Source of the DNA: Novispirillum itersonii
GTDB lineage: Bacteria; Pseudomonadota; Alphaproteobacteria; Rhodospirillales; Rhodospirillaceae
Direction: 5' to 3'
DNA length: 64,000 bases
NCBI RefSeq assembly: GCF_014205675.1
Contig: NZ_JACIIX010000001.1
Coordinates: 358,989-422,988, forward strand
Below the pieces are notes generated by a model, which worked only from the letters and a program-made list of their open reading frames with translations, was not told the origin of the DNA and made no database searches. Within the stretch, counting starts at the first letter, position 1. Every line of letters begins with the position of its first letter. The position numbers and the translations under genes were made by a program. Positions 46,891 through 56,027 of the stretch are shown here, in pieces.

Positions 46891-47712
46891 ATGCGGCTGG
46901 TACGCTTTGGTCAGGCAGGACAGGAAAAGCCCGGCGTCCTCGACGCACAGGGGCAGGTCCGGGATGCCTCTGCGGTGGTTCAGGACTACACGGCGGAAAC
47001 CCTCGGGCGCGGTCTTCTGGTCCGTCTGGCTGAGGCGCTGGACAGCCTGCCGGTGGTTGCCCCGGTGCGGCTTGGCCCGCCGGTCCGCCCCGGCAACATT
47101 CTGTGCATCGGCCTGAACTACCGCGATCATGCGGCGGAAGCCAATATGCCGCTGCCGAAGGAACCGATCGTCTTTTCCAAACACACCAGCGCCCTGTGCG
47201 GCCCCGATGACGCCGTGCCGCTGCCGCCGGGATCGACCCGCAGCGACTGGGAGGTGGAGCTGGCGGTGGTGATCGGCAAGGCGGCATGGCAGGTCAGCCG
47301 GGACACCGCCCTCGACCATGTCCTTGGCTACAGCGTCGCCAACGACCTGTCAGAACGCAGCTATCAGCTCGACCGGGGCGGCCAGTGGATCAAGGGCAAA
47401 AGCTGCCCGAACTTCTGTCCGCTGGGGCCGGCCCTGATCACGGCGGATGAAGTACCCGATCCGCAGGCCCTGCGCCTGTGGCTGTCGGTCAACGGCACCA
47501 TGATGCAGGACGGATCAACCGCCGACATGGTGTTTGATGTCGCCACCCTGATTGCCGAGCTGTCGACCTTCATGGTCCTGCAACCGGGTGACGTCATCCT
47601 GACCGGCACCCCGAAGGGGGTCGGCATGGGCCGCAACCTGTACCTGAAGGCCGGGGACGTGATGCGGCTGGGCATTGACGGCCTTGGGGAGCAGACCCAG
47701 ACCGTGGTCTGA
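46891..47712 (+). CDS. Fumarylacetoacetate hydrolase family protein
   Basis: 273 residues from MRLVRFGQAGQEKPGVLDAQ; GGGAGGG precedes this ATG and the family starts here. The FAH fold has metal ligands in SDWEVELAVVIGK (two Glu) and VANDLSERS (Asp). NILCIGLNYRDHAAE and LTGTPKGVGMG are the family blocks. Likely a ureidoglycolate lyase-like or acylpyruvase-type enzyme acting on 2-oxo or 2,4-dioxo acids. The exact substrate cannot be read from sequence. A terminator follows. Confidence 0.88.
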   Translation: MRLVRFGQAGQEKPGVLDAQGQVRDASAVVQDYTAETLGRGLLVRLAEALDSLPVVAPVRLGPPVRPGNILCIGLNYRDHAAEANMPLPKEPIVFSKHTSALCGPDDAVPLPPGSTRSDWEVELAVVIGKAAWQVSRDTALDHVLGYSVANDLSERSYQLDRGGQWIKGKSCPNFCPLGPALITADEVPDPQALRLWLSVNGTMMQDGSTADMVFDVATLIAELSTFMVLQPGDVILTGTPKGVGMGRNLYLKAGDVMRLGIDGLGEQTQTVV

Positions 47713-47744
47713 CTCCGACTCTTCATCCAACCCTCGGACAGCAG

Positions 47745-47780
47745 AAAGCCCCGCCCGGAACCGGACGGGGCTTTGCTTTT
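47745..47780 (+). terminator. Terminator after the FAH-family gene
   Basis: AAAGCCCCG/CGGGGCTTT with an inner CCG/CGG stem, followed by GCTTTTA. It is 33 bp beyond the stop codon. The stem is also usable in the opposite direction for the convergent DUF3253-like gene, with A-rich flanks (CAGAAAG). Confidence 0.7.
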
Positions 47781-47829
47781 ACCGGTCCTGCGAATCCTGC
47801 CCGCAGGCAGGCCCGCAGTGCCGCAGGAA

Positions 47830-48186
47830 TCAGCCTTCGCTGCTGCCCGGCTGCGGCAGGCGCATCCGCACCAGACCGCGGAAATCATCCGGATCCTGCA
47901 CCACGCTACCGCGCACGATCTCAATCGCGCCTTTGCGGGCCAGACTGGTCATCTGCTGCTTCACCGGGTTCATGTAGCGGCGCCAGCCATCGGCCGGATC
48001 CTTGGCCTTGCGGTGCTGCTGGAAATAGCTCTTCGCCACATCCTGCGCCGAGACACCGACGGCACCGGCCTCACCCGCCATGCTGACGATCAGGTGGGCA
48101 ATCGGATCGCCCTTGGGCGAATCCGCCTGCTGGCCGTTATCAGAGGGGGAAGCGACGGAATCGGTCACGCTGATGGTCCTTACCAA
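47830..48186 (-). CDS. DUF3253-like winged-helix protein
   Basis: 118 residues. The core GVSAQDVAKSYFQQHRKAKD with WRRYMNPVKQQMTSLARKGA and the end DPDDFRGLVRMRL resembles DUF3253 proteins, small predicted winged helices of unknown function. The assignment is from memory of the family pattern. It lies 5 bp from the lysR stop codon on the same strand, so it is likely cotranscribed with that regulator. Confidence 0.6.
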   Translation of the reverse strand: MVRTISVTDSVASPSDNGQQADSPKGDPIAHLIVSMAGEAGAVGVSAQDVAKSYFQQHRKAKDPADGWRRYMNPVKQQMTSLARKGAIEIVRGSVVQDPDDFRGLVRMRLPQPGSSEG

Positions 48187-48191
48187 AAAAT

Positions 48192-49112
48192 CTATCCAGC
48201 AACAGCCATAGCCCCAGCCGGACCCGGATGCAAGAGCAGCCCGCGCCGGTCCCGCTCATCGAGATGGCTTTTCAGCAGGGCCAGCATCCGTTGCGCCCCT
48301 TTCCCCAGCGGTCCCCCGGCGGCGGACCGTCTGGCCTGCAACACCAGATGCGCCGTCGGCAACGGCGGCAGACCGCTTTCCGGCCCCAGAGCCCGCAGAT
48401 CCGCCGGAACCGCACTGGCCGACAGCACGCCAACCCCGAATCCGGCGCGAATCGCCGCCAGAACCCCGCTGACGTTCTCGCTGGTATAGGCCACCCGCCA
48501 GCGCCGCCCCTGTTCCTCCAGCACCTGTACCGCGTGATTCCGGTAAATGCAGCCCTGCCGGAATGCCACCAGCGGAAACACCGGCTCCCGCTCCGGGAAG
48601 CGCACCTTCGGGGCCGCCCACACCAGCCAGTCGGTATACAGGCCGCTGGAGCGCGGCGGCACCGTCAGGCTTTTGTAGAGGGCGATGTCCAGCGCCCCCT
48701 GCTCCACATCCGCCGCCAGCACCACCGACAGATCGGTGCGCATTTCCAGCTGCACATCCGGCATCTCCGCCTGCACCGCCATCAGCAGGGCGGGCAGATC
48801 CTCCACGGCGAAATCCTCGGTCACGCCGATCCGTACCGTTTCCACCCGGGGCAGGGTGAACACCCCCACCGCCTCATCATTCAGCTGCAAAATCCGCCGG
48901 GCATAACCGAGCAGGCATTCCCCCTGCGCGGTCAGGGTGACGCCATGGGCGTTGCGGTCAAGCAGGCGGGACCCCAGCAGATCTTCCAGCCTGCGGATCT
49001 GCTGACTGACGGTCGACTGGGTGCGGTTGACCCGCCCCCCGGCCCGGGTGAAGCCCCCACTGTCGGCCACCGAAACAAAGGTCCGCAGCAAGGCCGTATC
49101 GAGGTCACGCAT
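48192..49112 (-). CDS. LysR-family transcriptional regulator
   Basis: 306 residues. The HTH at about 8-60 includes TFVSVADSGGFTRAGGRVNR and TQSTVSQQIRRLEDLLGSRL. The periplasmic-binding-like effector domain covers about 90-290. It is divergent from an EamA transporter; 108 bp separate the starts and contain an ATCAT-N11-ATGAT operator. The standard reading is that it controls the exporter and itself. Confidence 0.92.
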   Translation of the reverse strand: MRDLDTALLRTFVSVADSGGFTRAGGRVNRTQSTVSQQIRRLEDLLGSRLLDRNAHGVTLTAQGECLLGYARRILQLNDEAVGVFTLPRVETVRIGVTEDFAVEDLPALLMAVQAEMPDVQLEMRTDLSVVLAADVEQGALDIALYKSLTVPPRSSGLYTDWLVWAAPKVRFPEREPVFPLVAFRQGCIYRNHAVQVLEEQGRRWRVAYTSENVSGVLAAIRAGFGVGVLSASAVPADLRALGPESGLPPLPTAHLVLQARRSAAGGPLGKGAQRMLALLKSHLDERDRRGLLLHPGPAGAMAVAG

Positions 49113-49117
49113 GGCAC

Positions 49118-49138
49118 ATCATCCATAAATCGAATGAT
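49118..49138. promoter_or_regulatory. LysR-type operator (ATCAT-N11-ATGAT)
   Basis: Inverted repeat ATCAT (49118-49122) and ATGAT (49134-49138) with 11 bases between, containing the T-N11-A motif bound by LysR regulators. It lies 6 bp upstream of the lysR start and 83 bp from the exporter start. The perfect symmetry makes it a good candidate. Confidence 0.65.
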
Positions 49139-49220
49139 AGAAAGTTTACATTCCGTTTTCCAATTCTCCAACCCTTCTGTCACCGTTTCCTCATTCCCCT
49201 TTCCGCTGAGGACCAGCCCG

Positions 49221-50132
49221 ATGACACCCACGCCCCGCGCCCCCTCCTTCCTGTGGCTGGCCCTGCCGTTCTGTCTTCTGTGGACCAGCGCTTTCCCGGC
49301 CGCCAAGCTGGCCCTGCCGTTCTGCCCGCCCCTGCTGCTGCTGGCGATCCGCTTTCTTCTCGCCGGGATTCTGCTGCTTGGCTGGGCTTTGCTGCGGGGG
49401 GAACGGCTGCCGGTCAGCCGCCGGATCTGGGGGCAGCTTGCCGTGTTTGCCCTGATCAATCCGGCCCTGTACCTCGGCCTCAGCTGGATTGGCATGGTGA
49501 AGGTGTCTTCCGCCCTCAGCACCATCGTGATCAGCCTGAATCCGGTGGTGGTGACCCTGCTGGCGGCCCTGCTGCTGGGCGACCGCCTGACGCCCCGCAA
49601 AGGGCTGGGGCTTCTGCTCGGCCTCGGCGGGGTGCTGATTGTGGTGCAGGCCCGCCTGACCGGGACCCTTGCCGAAGACCCCTTCAGCGTGCTTCTGGTC
49701 GGCCTTGCCCTGATCGCTCTGGCCGCCAGTACCCTGCTGTGGAAGCTGTGGCCGCTGACCACCCCCCGCCTGACCGGAACCGCCCTGCAACTGCTGCTGG
49801 CCGGACTGTACTTCCTGCCGGTGGCCCTGCTGACCGAGTCGGTGGACAGCATCCGCTGGACCCCCGGTTTTCTGTGGAGCATGGCGTGGATCATCGGGCC
49901 GGTGTCGATCGGGGCCTATCTGCTGTGGTTCCGGATGCTGGATACGGTCAGCGCCAGCGCCGCCAGTGCCTGGCACTTCCTGAATCCGCCGCTGGGGCTG
50001 GCCATGGGGCTGGTGCTGCTGGACGAGCAGGTGCAGATCACCGATCTGCTGGGCATCCTTCCGATTGCGTTGGGAATCGCCCTTGTCACCCGCCCTGCCC
50101 CGGCAGAACCGGCAGCGCAGGCGGCGCGATAA
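49221..50132 (+). CDS. EamA/DMT-family transporter
   Basis: 303 residues from MTPTPRAPSFLWLALPFCLL; GAGGA lies ahead of the ATG at 49221. Ten predicted spans in two EamA repeats; the first includes LWTSAFPAAKLAL and ends near VLIVVQARL, the second SASAASAWHFLNPPLGLAMG. It probably exports an amino acid or metabolite. It is opposite the LysR gene, a common regulator-exporter pair. Confidence 0.9.
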   Translation: MTPTPRAPSFLWLALPFCLLWTSAFPAAKLALPFCPPLLLLAIRFLLAGILLLGWALLRGERLPVSRRIWGQLAVFALINPALYLGLSWIGMVKVSSALSTIVISLNPVVVTLLAALLLGDRLTPRKGLGLLLGLGGVLIVVQARLTGTLAEDPFSVLLVGLALIALAASTLLWKLWPLTTPRLTGTALQLLLAGLYFLPVALLTESVDSIRWTPGFLWSMAWIIGPVSIGAYLLWFRMLDTVSASAASAWHFLNPPLGLAMGLVLLDEQVQITDLLGILPIALGIALVTRPAPAEPAAQAAR

Positions 50133-50145
50133 CTCCCTGACAGAA

Positions 50146-50179
50146 AAACACCCCCGGCGCCTGTGCTCCGGGGGTGTTT
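50146..50179. terminator. Bidirectional terminator between the EamA gene and the EF-G-like gene
   Basis: Twelve-bp perfect stem AAACACCCCCGG/CCGGGGGTGTTT with a 10-base loop and A/T-rich flanks on both sides, between two convergent genes. Confidence 0.8.
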
Positions 50180-50191
50180 GCTGAGATCACC

Positions 50192-52240
50192 TTACGCTGT
50201 TTCCAGAACCTTCTGACGGCTGCTGATCACCTGCTCCGCCGGTTTCCCGACCAGATCCTGCATGTGGTCAAACCGCCACGAGAAAGTGCCGACCCCCATG
50301 CTGATCGAGCGGATATCAACGATCAGATCATGCATTTCCGCCTGCGGAACATAGGCCTGCACCACATCCCAGCCGGTCCAGCCGTCCCGGGGGGCAAACC
50401 CGAGGATCTGACCGCGGCGACTCGACAGCGCCCGCTGGGCCCGGCTGGTCGCTTCGGTCGGGACCGAGACCTCGACCATCAGCACCGGTTCCAGAAGCTG
50501 CGGCTCACACTCCGCCGCCCCCGCCCGCATCCCAATGCCGGCAGCGGTTTTAAAGGCGGCTTCCGAGCTGTCGACCACATGATAGGACCCGTCGTAGAGA
50601 TCGACGGCGAAATCAACGACCGGGAAGCCCAGCAGCCCCCGCTTCGCCCAGTCCACCACCCCGGCCTCCACCGCCGGAATATACGACCGGGGGATCACCC
50701 CGCCGCTGATACTTTCGCTGAAACGGAATCCTTCGCCCCGCTTCAGGGGAGAGATCTCCAGCCAGACATCGCCAAACTGACCATGGCCGCCGCTCTGGCG
50801 TTTGAAGCGGCCCTGAACCTTAGTGCCTTTGCGCAGGGTTTCGCGGTAGGGCACCTGCGGCGGCCCGGTCTCGACCTCGATGTGATAGACCCGGGTCAGG
50901 CGCGACAGGGCAACCGCCAGATGGATATCCCCCTGTCCCCACAGACTGATCTCGCCGGTCTCCGGATCATGGCTGACACTGAGCGACGCATCCTCTTCGC
51001 ACAGCCGGGTCAGGGCCGATGTCAGCTTGACATCATCCCCCTGCCGGGTCGGACGGACCGCCAGCGCAAACAGCGGCGGCAGCGGGTCCGGCCAGCCGTG
51101 ATCCTCGCGCGTGTCGCCGATCAGCATTCCGGTCCGGGCAGCATCCAGCCGCCCCAACGCCACCACGGCGCCGGGACCGGCGGCGGCCTCCTTGTGCGGC
51201 TCCTGCCCCTGCATGCTGTAGAGGCCGGACACCTTGCCGACGCGGCCATCGGCGGAGGAAACCACCTGACCGTCCTTCAGCGATCCGCTCCACAGACGGC
51301 ACAGGTACAGCGAACCGGTATGCTGGCCGTGCAGGGTGCGGAAAACGGTGGCCTGCGGCGCGGTGCCGGTCAGGCCCAGACGGGCCATTGCCGCCATATG
51401 ATCCGGGCCTTCGTGACGCAGGGCCTTCCACAGGCGGCGCACCCCTTCGTCCTTATCCGCCGCCCCGAAGAACACCGGTACCAGAAGATCCGCCTTCAGG
51501 TCGCGGGCCAGATCGTCATAGACCTCCTCCCGCGCCGGCGTCACATCGGACAGCAGATCTTCCAGCAGCTTGTCGTCAAAGTCGGCCAGATGCTCCAGCA
51601 TCTCCTGCCGGGCCTCCACCTCCCGTTCCTGCACCGAGTCGGGCAGCCGGATCAGGTCCGATGCCTCGCCGGGGCGATACCGGTAGGCCCGTTCCGACAC
51701 CAGATCGACATAGCCGACAATCTGGCTGCCCTCGCGGATCGGCACTTCCCGCAGCAGCAGCGGCCGGTCAGAGACCAGCTGCAACGCCTCCAGGCAGGCG
51801 CGGATGGAAATGTTGGTCCCGTCGCGGTCAACCTTGTTGATGAAAATCAGGTGGGGGATGCGGCGGCTGTCGAGAAACTTCAGCAGCGGCGTCAGCATCA
51901 CCGCCCGGGCCGGATCGGGTTCGCAGACCACAATGGCGACATCGGCGACCATCAGGGCATCATAGGTCTGCTGCTGGAACTCAACGGAACCGGGGCAATC
52001 GAGAAAAATCCAGTCCTCGTCCATGAAACGGGTCGGGGCAACGGTGATTTCCACCGTCATCTGCCGCGACCGGGCCTCCGGCCCGGCATCCCCGAACGAG
52101 GTCCCCTCCGTCACTTTGCCCCGTCGGTGCAGAGTGCCGGAGACGGTCAGCAGACTTTCCAGAAGGCTGGTTTTCCCCGAGGTATAAGGTCCGACAATCG
52201 CCGCGACCCGAGGCGTGGTGACAGGAACATGACCGCCCAT
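50192..52240 (-). CDS. EF-G-like translation GTPase, diverged
   Basis: 682 residues with full EF-G domain order. G1 is GPYTSGKTSL, NKVD (G4) is intact, and switch I keeps the Thr (RQMTVEI). Switch II reads DCPGSVEF: the catalytic His of DxPGH is Ser here. Domain IV has QSGGHGQFGDV and GSYHVVDSS. So it is a paralogue of FusA (7816-9894) with altered GTPase machinery, similar to the EF-G-like proteins of many alphaproteobacteria. Role unknown; ribosome recycling or stress translation are guesses. AGGGGA precedes the ATG. Confidence 0.85.
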   Translation of the reverse strand: MGGHVPVTTPRVAAIVGPYTSGKTSLLESLLTVSGTLHRRGKVTEGTSFGDAGPEARSRQMTVEITVAPTRFMDEDWIFLDCPGSVEFQQQTYDALMVADVAIVVCEPDPARAVMLTPLLKFLDSRRIPHLIFINKVDRDGTNISIRACLEALQLVSDRPLLLREVPIREGSQIVGYVDLVSERAYRYRPGEASDLIRLPDSVQEREVEARQEMLEHLADFDDKLLEDLLSDVTPAREEVYDDLARDLKADLLVPVFFGAADKDEGVRRLWKALRHEGPDHMAAMARLGLTGTAPQATVFRTLHGQHTGSLYLCRLWSGSLKDGQVVSSADGRVGKVSGLYSMQGQEPHKEAAAGPGAVVALGRLDAARTGMLIGDTREDHGWPDPLPPLFALAVRPTRQGDDVKLTSALTRLCEEDASLSVSHDPETGEISLWGQGDIHLAVALSRLTRVYHIEVETGPPQVPYRETLRKGTKVQGRFKRQSGGHGQFGDVWLEISPLKRGEGFRFSESISGGVIPRSYIPAVEAGVVDWAKRGLLGFPVVDFAVDLYDGSYHVVDSSEAAFKTAAGIGMRAGAAECEPQLLEPVLMVEVSVPTEATSRAQRALSSRRGQILGFAPRDGWTGWDVVQAYVPQAEMHDLIVDIRSISMGVGTFSWRFDHMQDLVGKPAEQVISSRQKVLETA

Positions 52241-52349
52241 CGGCGTCCCCTTTTGTTTCTGTTGGCCTTACCCCTGATGGTGCGCCCGTCCCTCCGGTAC
52301 TTCAAGAAAATCAGGTGTTGCACCGCACCAACTGACGGGGCTGTCACAA

Positions 52350-52380
52350 AGACAAAACCCCCGGCCACAGGGCCGGGGGT
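52350..52380 (-). terminator. Terminator after petC
   Basis: Perfect 10-bp stem ACCCCCGGCC/GGCCGGGGGT with the loop ACAG on the plus strand. On the petC strand it is followed by TTTTGTCTTTG. About 30 bases past the petC stop, ending the bc1 transcript before the EF-G-like gene. Confidence 0.75.
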
Positions 52381-52410
52381 CTGTCTGTCAGGCAGTCATG
52401 CCGGAACGGA

Positions 52411-53184
52411 TCAATGTTCGATCCGCTTCCAGATCTGACGCTTCAGCGCATAGAACAGCGCGGTGAAGACGCCGAGGAAAATCATGACCTTCAGGCCCAG
52501 CGCCTTGCGGGCTTCCAGTTCCGGCTCAGCGGCCCAGTTCAGGAAAGCAACCACATCGCGGGAGATGGCATGACGCTCGGTGGAAGCGCCGTCAGCATAG
52601 GTGACGCTGTCATCAAAAATCATCTGCGGCATGGCAATCTGGTTCCCCGGGAACGCCGGGTTATAGTTCATGCCTTCCATCAGATGGAAACCAGCCGGCG
52701 GATCGCGGTAGGCGGTCAGCAGGGTGTACAGATAATCCGGGCCGTTCGGACGGGCCTTCGCCATCAGCGACAGGTCCGGCGGCAGCGCCCCACCGTTGGC
52801 GGCACGGGCCGCCTTTTCGTTGGAGAACGGAGCCTTCAGCGGATCGGCCGGGAGACCCGGACGGATCTTCGGCTCACCGGCGTCATCGAAACCGTCCTGA
52901 TATTCGAACTGCGCGGCGTAGGCTTTCACTTCCTCTTCCGTCAGACCGATTTCCGTCAGGTTACGATAGCGCACCAGATTCAGGCTGTGACAGGAGGCGC
53001 AGACTTCGCGGTACACCTGAAGGCCACGGCGCAGCTGCGGCTTGTCGTAGTGACCGAACACGCCCTGCCAGGTCCAGGCCTGCTTTTCGAGGAGGGTCTC
53101 CCCCCCGCCGCTGGCCATGGCCGGAGCCGACGCCAGAGCGCTGAAGCCCACGGCGGCGAAAGCAGCGATAAGGAACTTACGCAT
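52411..53184 (-). CDS. petC: Cytochrome c1 of the bc1 complex
   Basis: 257 residues with a Sec signal peptide (MRKFLIAAFAAVGFSALASA, cleavage after AMA near residue 24), the covalent heme site CASCH near 62-66, the axial-Met region NQIAMPQMIFDD, and a C-terminal anchor span followed by KRQIWKRIEH. It accepts electrons from the Rieske protein. It lies directly against petB with no gap (petB stop at 53185). Confidence 0.96.
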   Translation of the reverse strand: MRKFLIAAFAAVGFSALASAPAMASGGGETLLEKQAWTWQGVFGHYDKPQLRRGLQVYREVCASCHSLNLVRYRNLTEIGLTEEEVKAYAAQFEYQDGFDDAGEPKIRPGLPADPLKAPFSNEKAARAANGGALPPDLSLMAKARPNGPDYLYTLLTAYRDPPAGFHLMEGMNYNPAFPGNQIAMPQMIFDDSVTYADGASTERHAISRDVVAFLNWAAEPELEARKALGLKVMIFLGVFTALFYALKRQIWKRIEH

Positions 53185-54402
53185 TTACACGGCCTCCTTC
53201 TTCGTCACGGCCGCAGAGATGCTCTCCGGCAGCGGACGCGGCTTTTCCAGCCAGCCCACCAGCGGGGTGACGATCAGCAGGTGGATGAAGTACCAGGCAG
53301 TCGCGAACTGACCGATCAGGATGTACGGCTCTTCCGCCGGCTTGCCGCCGATGTAGCCCAGCAGCACGCAGTCAGCGATGAACAGCATCACGAACCACTT
53401 GTAGATCGGGCGGAAGGTGCAGGAACGGACCTTGGAGGTGTCCAGCCACGGCATCGCCGCCAGAATCACGATCGCGCCGAACATCAGCAGCACGCCGCCC
53501 AACTTGTCGGGCACGGCACGCAGGATGGCGTAGAACGGCAGGAAGTACCATTCCGGCACGATGTGGGCCGGGGTGACCATCGGGTTGGCCGGAATGTAGT
53601 TATCCGGGTGACCCATGTAGTTCGGTGCCCAGAACACGAAGGCCATGAAGAACATCATGAACACGCCGACGCCGAACAGATCCTTCACCGTGTAGTACGG
53701 GTGGAACGGGATGCTGTCCTGCGGACCCTTCATGTCGATGCCCAGCGGGTTGTTCGACTTGACGGTGTGCAGCGCCCAGACGTGCAGGACGACAATACCG
53801 ACCAGCACGAACGGCAGCAGGAAGTGCAGGGCGAAGAAGCGGTTCAGGGTCGGGTTATCAACCGAGAAACCACCCCACAGCCAGGTCACGATGGATTCGC
53901 CGACCACCGGAATGGCGCCGAACAGGTTGGTGATCACGGTGGCGCCCCAGAAGGACATCTGACCCCACGGCAGCACGTAGCCCATGAAGGCGGTGCCCAT
54001 CATGATCAGCATGATGATCAGGCCGAGCCACCACAGGATTTCACGCGGCGGCTTGTAGGAACCGTAGTAGAACCCGCGCACGATGTGCAGGTACACCACG
54101 ATGAAGAACATCGACGCCCCGTTGGCGTGGATGTAACGCAACAGCCAGCCGTAGTTCACGTCGCGCATGATGCGTTCGACGGACAGGAAGGCAAGACCGG
54201 TGTTCGCGGCGTAGTTCATGGCCAGGAACAGACCCGACAGGATCATGATCACCAGAACCAGACCGGCGAGGGAACCGAAGTTCCACCAGTAATTCAGGTT
54301 TTTCGGAGTCGGGTATTCGACGGCCGAATGCTGCATCATCGAAATAATGGGAAGACGGTCGTCCACCCACTTGATGATCTTGTTGTTGGAGACGGAACTC
54401 AT
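53185..54402 (-). CDS. petB: Cytochrome b of the bc1 complex
   Basis: 405 residues from [20 protein letters not shown]; the longer open frame runs into petA and is rejected. Eight spans, with the paired heme-ligand histidines in [20 protein letters not shown] and in [20 protein letters not shown]. The [13 protein letters not shown] segment of the Qo site is intact. This is the full-length unsplit form. It follows petA by 14 bp. Confidence 0.97.
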   Translation of the reverse strand: MSSVSNNKIIKWVDDRLPIISMMQHSAVEYPTPKNLNYWWNFGSLAGLVLVIMILSGLFLAMNYAANTGLAFLSVERIMRDVNYGWLLRYIHANGASMFFIVVYLHIVRGFYYGSYKPPREILWWLGLIIMLIMMGTAFMGYVLPWGQMSFWGATVITNLFGAIPVVGESIVTWLWGGFSVDNPTLNRFFALHFLLPFVLVGIVVLHVWALHTVKSNNPLGIDMKGPQDSIPFHPYYTVKDLFGVGVFMMFFMAFVFWAPNYMGHPDNYIPANPMVTPAHIVPEWYFLPFYAILRAVPDKLGGVLLMFGAIVILAAMPWLDTSKVRSCTFRPIYKWFVMLFIADCVLLGYIGGKPAEEPYILIGQFATAWYFIHLLIVTPLVGWLEKPRPLPESISAAVTKKEAV

Positions 54403-54416
54403 CCGACGTGCCCCTC

Positions 54417-54968
54417 TCAGCCGATCTTGACGGTCTTGTCGTTCAGGAAAGCGTATTCCGGAACGTGCAGGTTCAGCGGGGCAGGCCCCTTGCGGACACG
54501 GCCCGAGGTGTCGTAGTGCGACCCGTGACACGGGCAGAACCAGCCACCGAAGTCGCCGCGCGGATCAGCAGCCTTCTGGCCCAGCGGGATACAGCCGAGG
54601 TGGGTACACACCCCGATCGTCACCAGCCATTCCGGCTTCTTCACGCGGTCTTCATCTTTCTGCGGATCCCGCAGACCCGCGACGTCAACGGACCGGGCCG
54701 CCGCGATTTCATCAGCAGTACGGTGCCGCACGAACACCGGCTTGCCGCGCCACATGACCGTGATCGCCTGGCCTTCGGCCACCGGCGACAGATCGACCTC
54801 GGTGGAGGCCAGCGCAAGGGTATCAGCCGCAGGATTCATGCTGTGAATGAACGGCCACAGGGCAAGGCCAGCGCCAACCACGCCGACAGCCGAGGACGCA
54901 TACAGCAGGAAGTCGCGGCGGGTTTCGCCATCGGTTGCACCGTGAGCGGGATTCGCCGTGTCAGCCAT
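54417..54968 (-). CDS. petA: Rieske iron-sulfur protein of the bc1 complex
   Basis: 183 residues from [25 protein letters not shown] precedes this ATG, whereas the 16-codon longer start has none. [10 protein letters not shown] is a twin-arginine signal/anchor. The 2Fe-2S ligands are CTHLGC and CPCHGS. Its head shuttles electrons from ubiquinol at cytochrome b to cytochrome c1. First gene of petABC. Confidence 0.97.
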   Translation of the reverse strand: MADTANPAHGATDGETRRDFLLYASSAVGVVGAGLALWPFIHSMNPAADTLALASTEVDLSPVAEGQAITVMWRGKPVFVRHRTADEIAAARSVDVAGLRDPQKDEDRVKKPEWLVTIGVCTHLGCIPLGQKAADPRGDFGGWFCPCHGSHYDTSGRVRKGPAPLNLHVPEYAFLNDKTVKIG

Positions 54969-55241
54969 CCTCAAAGACCCCTCTACTTGCACGCTGGGGG
55001 AACGCGCAATGGACATAGATTACGCGCGCAACCGGCACACTCGTCCCCCGGCGCGCTTTTCTGACCCTTGCATCCAATCACATCCCCAGACATGGTAAGG
55101 ATACAAGCTGATGGCGCGGTATAAAACACTTTGCCCGGTTTGAAAAGGCTGTCGGCACATCCGCCGCACCGCTTACCCGAAATCCCTCACCGCCGGGGTG
55201 TTTCCGGCTCCGGCGGCCCTGACAGACGGACCCTTTCCCCC

Positions 55242-55736
55242 ATGCGCCTTGCGCTGTACCAACCGGACATTCCGCAGAATACCGGCGCCCTGCTGCGCCT
55301 TGCCGCCTGTTTTGATCTTGGCCTTGATGTTATCGAACCGTGCGGTTTTGTCTGGGATGACCGCCACCTGAAACGGGCCGGAATGGATTATACCCTGCTG
55401 GCCCGCATGGTCCGCCATCTGTCGTGGGAGAGCTATCTGGCCGATCACCCGGCCCCCGCCGGACGGCTGGTGCTGCTGACCACCCGGGGGGCTGTGCCGC
55501 ATCATTCCTTTACCTTTCAGGCCACCGATACGCTGCTGCTGGGGCGGGAAAGCTGCGGCGTCCCCGACTCGGTTCATGACCGTGCCGATGCCCGGGTGGT
55601 GGTGCCGCTGGTGCCTGCCGCCCGGTCCCTGAATGTGGTAACCGCCGCCGCCATGGTTCTGGCGGAAGCCCTGCGCCAGACCGGCGGCTATCCCTGCGCC
55701 GGAGCCCCCGCCCCGATGCCGGAGGCTGATACGTGA
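55242..55736 (+). CDS. trmL: tRNA (cytidine34-2'-O)-methyltransferase
   Basis: 164 residues from MRLALYQPDIPQNTGALLRL at 55242. SPOUT motifs are QPDIPQNTGALLRLAA, LLLGRESCGVP and SLNVVTAAAMVLAEAL, as expected for TrmL, which methylates the wobble base of some tRNA-Leu. Its stop TGA overlaps a GTG that begins the GNAT remnant (GTGA). Opposite strand to petA. Confidence 0.93.
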   Translation: MRLALYQPDIPQNTGALLRLAACFDLGLDVIEPCGFVWDDRHLKRAGMDYTLLARMVRHLSWESYLADHPAPAGRLVLLTTRGAVPHHSFTFQATDTLLLGRESCGVPDSVHDRADARVVVPLVPAARSLNVVTAAAMVLAEALRQTGGYPCAGAPAPMPEADT

Positions 55737-56006
55737 TCCCGATGACGGAGATTGACCTTCTGACTCCCACCCCGGCTGACTATCCGGCGCTGACCGATCT
55801 GTGGGAACGCTCGGTCCGGACGGCGCCTGCTGGAACACTGCCTGCGCACACAGGGTGTCCGCGCTGTCGATGTGAATGAGGACAACCCGCAGGCGGTGGC
55901 GTTTTACCGTCACATGGGGTTCACCGTCACCGGGCGGTCCGAGGTCGACGGATCAGGGAAGCCTTTCCCCTTGCTGCACATGCAGTTGACTGACGGAGTC
56001 AGATAA
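55733..56006 (+). pseudogene. GNAT acetyltransferase remnant with internal deletion
   Basis: The first part reads MTEIDLLTPTPADYPALTDLWERSVR (from 55742), the typical start of a GNAT acetyltransferase. It then breaks into a different frame, in which RLLEHCLRTQGVRAVDVNED followed by NPQAVAFYRHMGFTVTGRSE and a TAA at 56004-56006 give the typical C-terminal half. About 80 residues are missing and the frame shifts at about 55817. The ATG frame stops after 45 codons. So this is a deleted, frameshifted pseudogene. A GTG start overlaps the trmL stop. Confidence 0.85.
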
Positions 56007-56027
56007 GCGGTCTCAGGTAATACGGTC

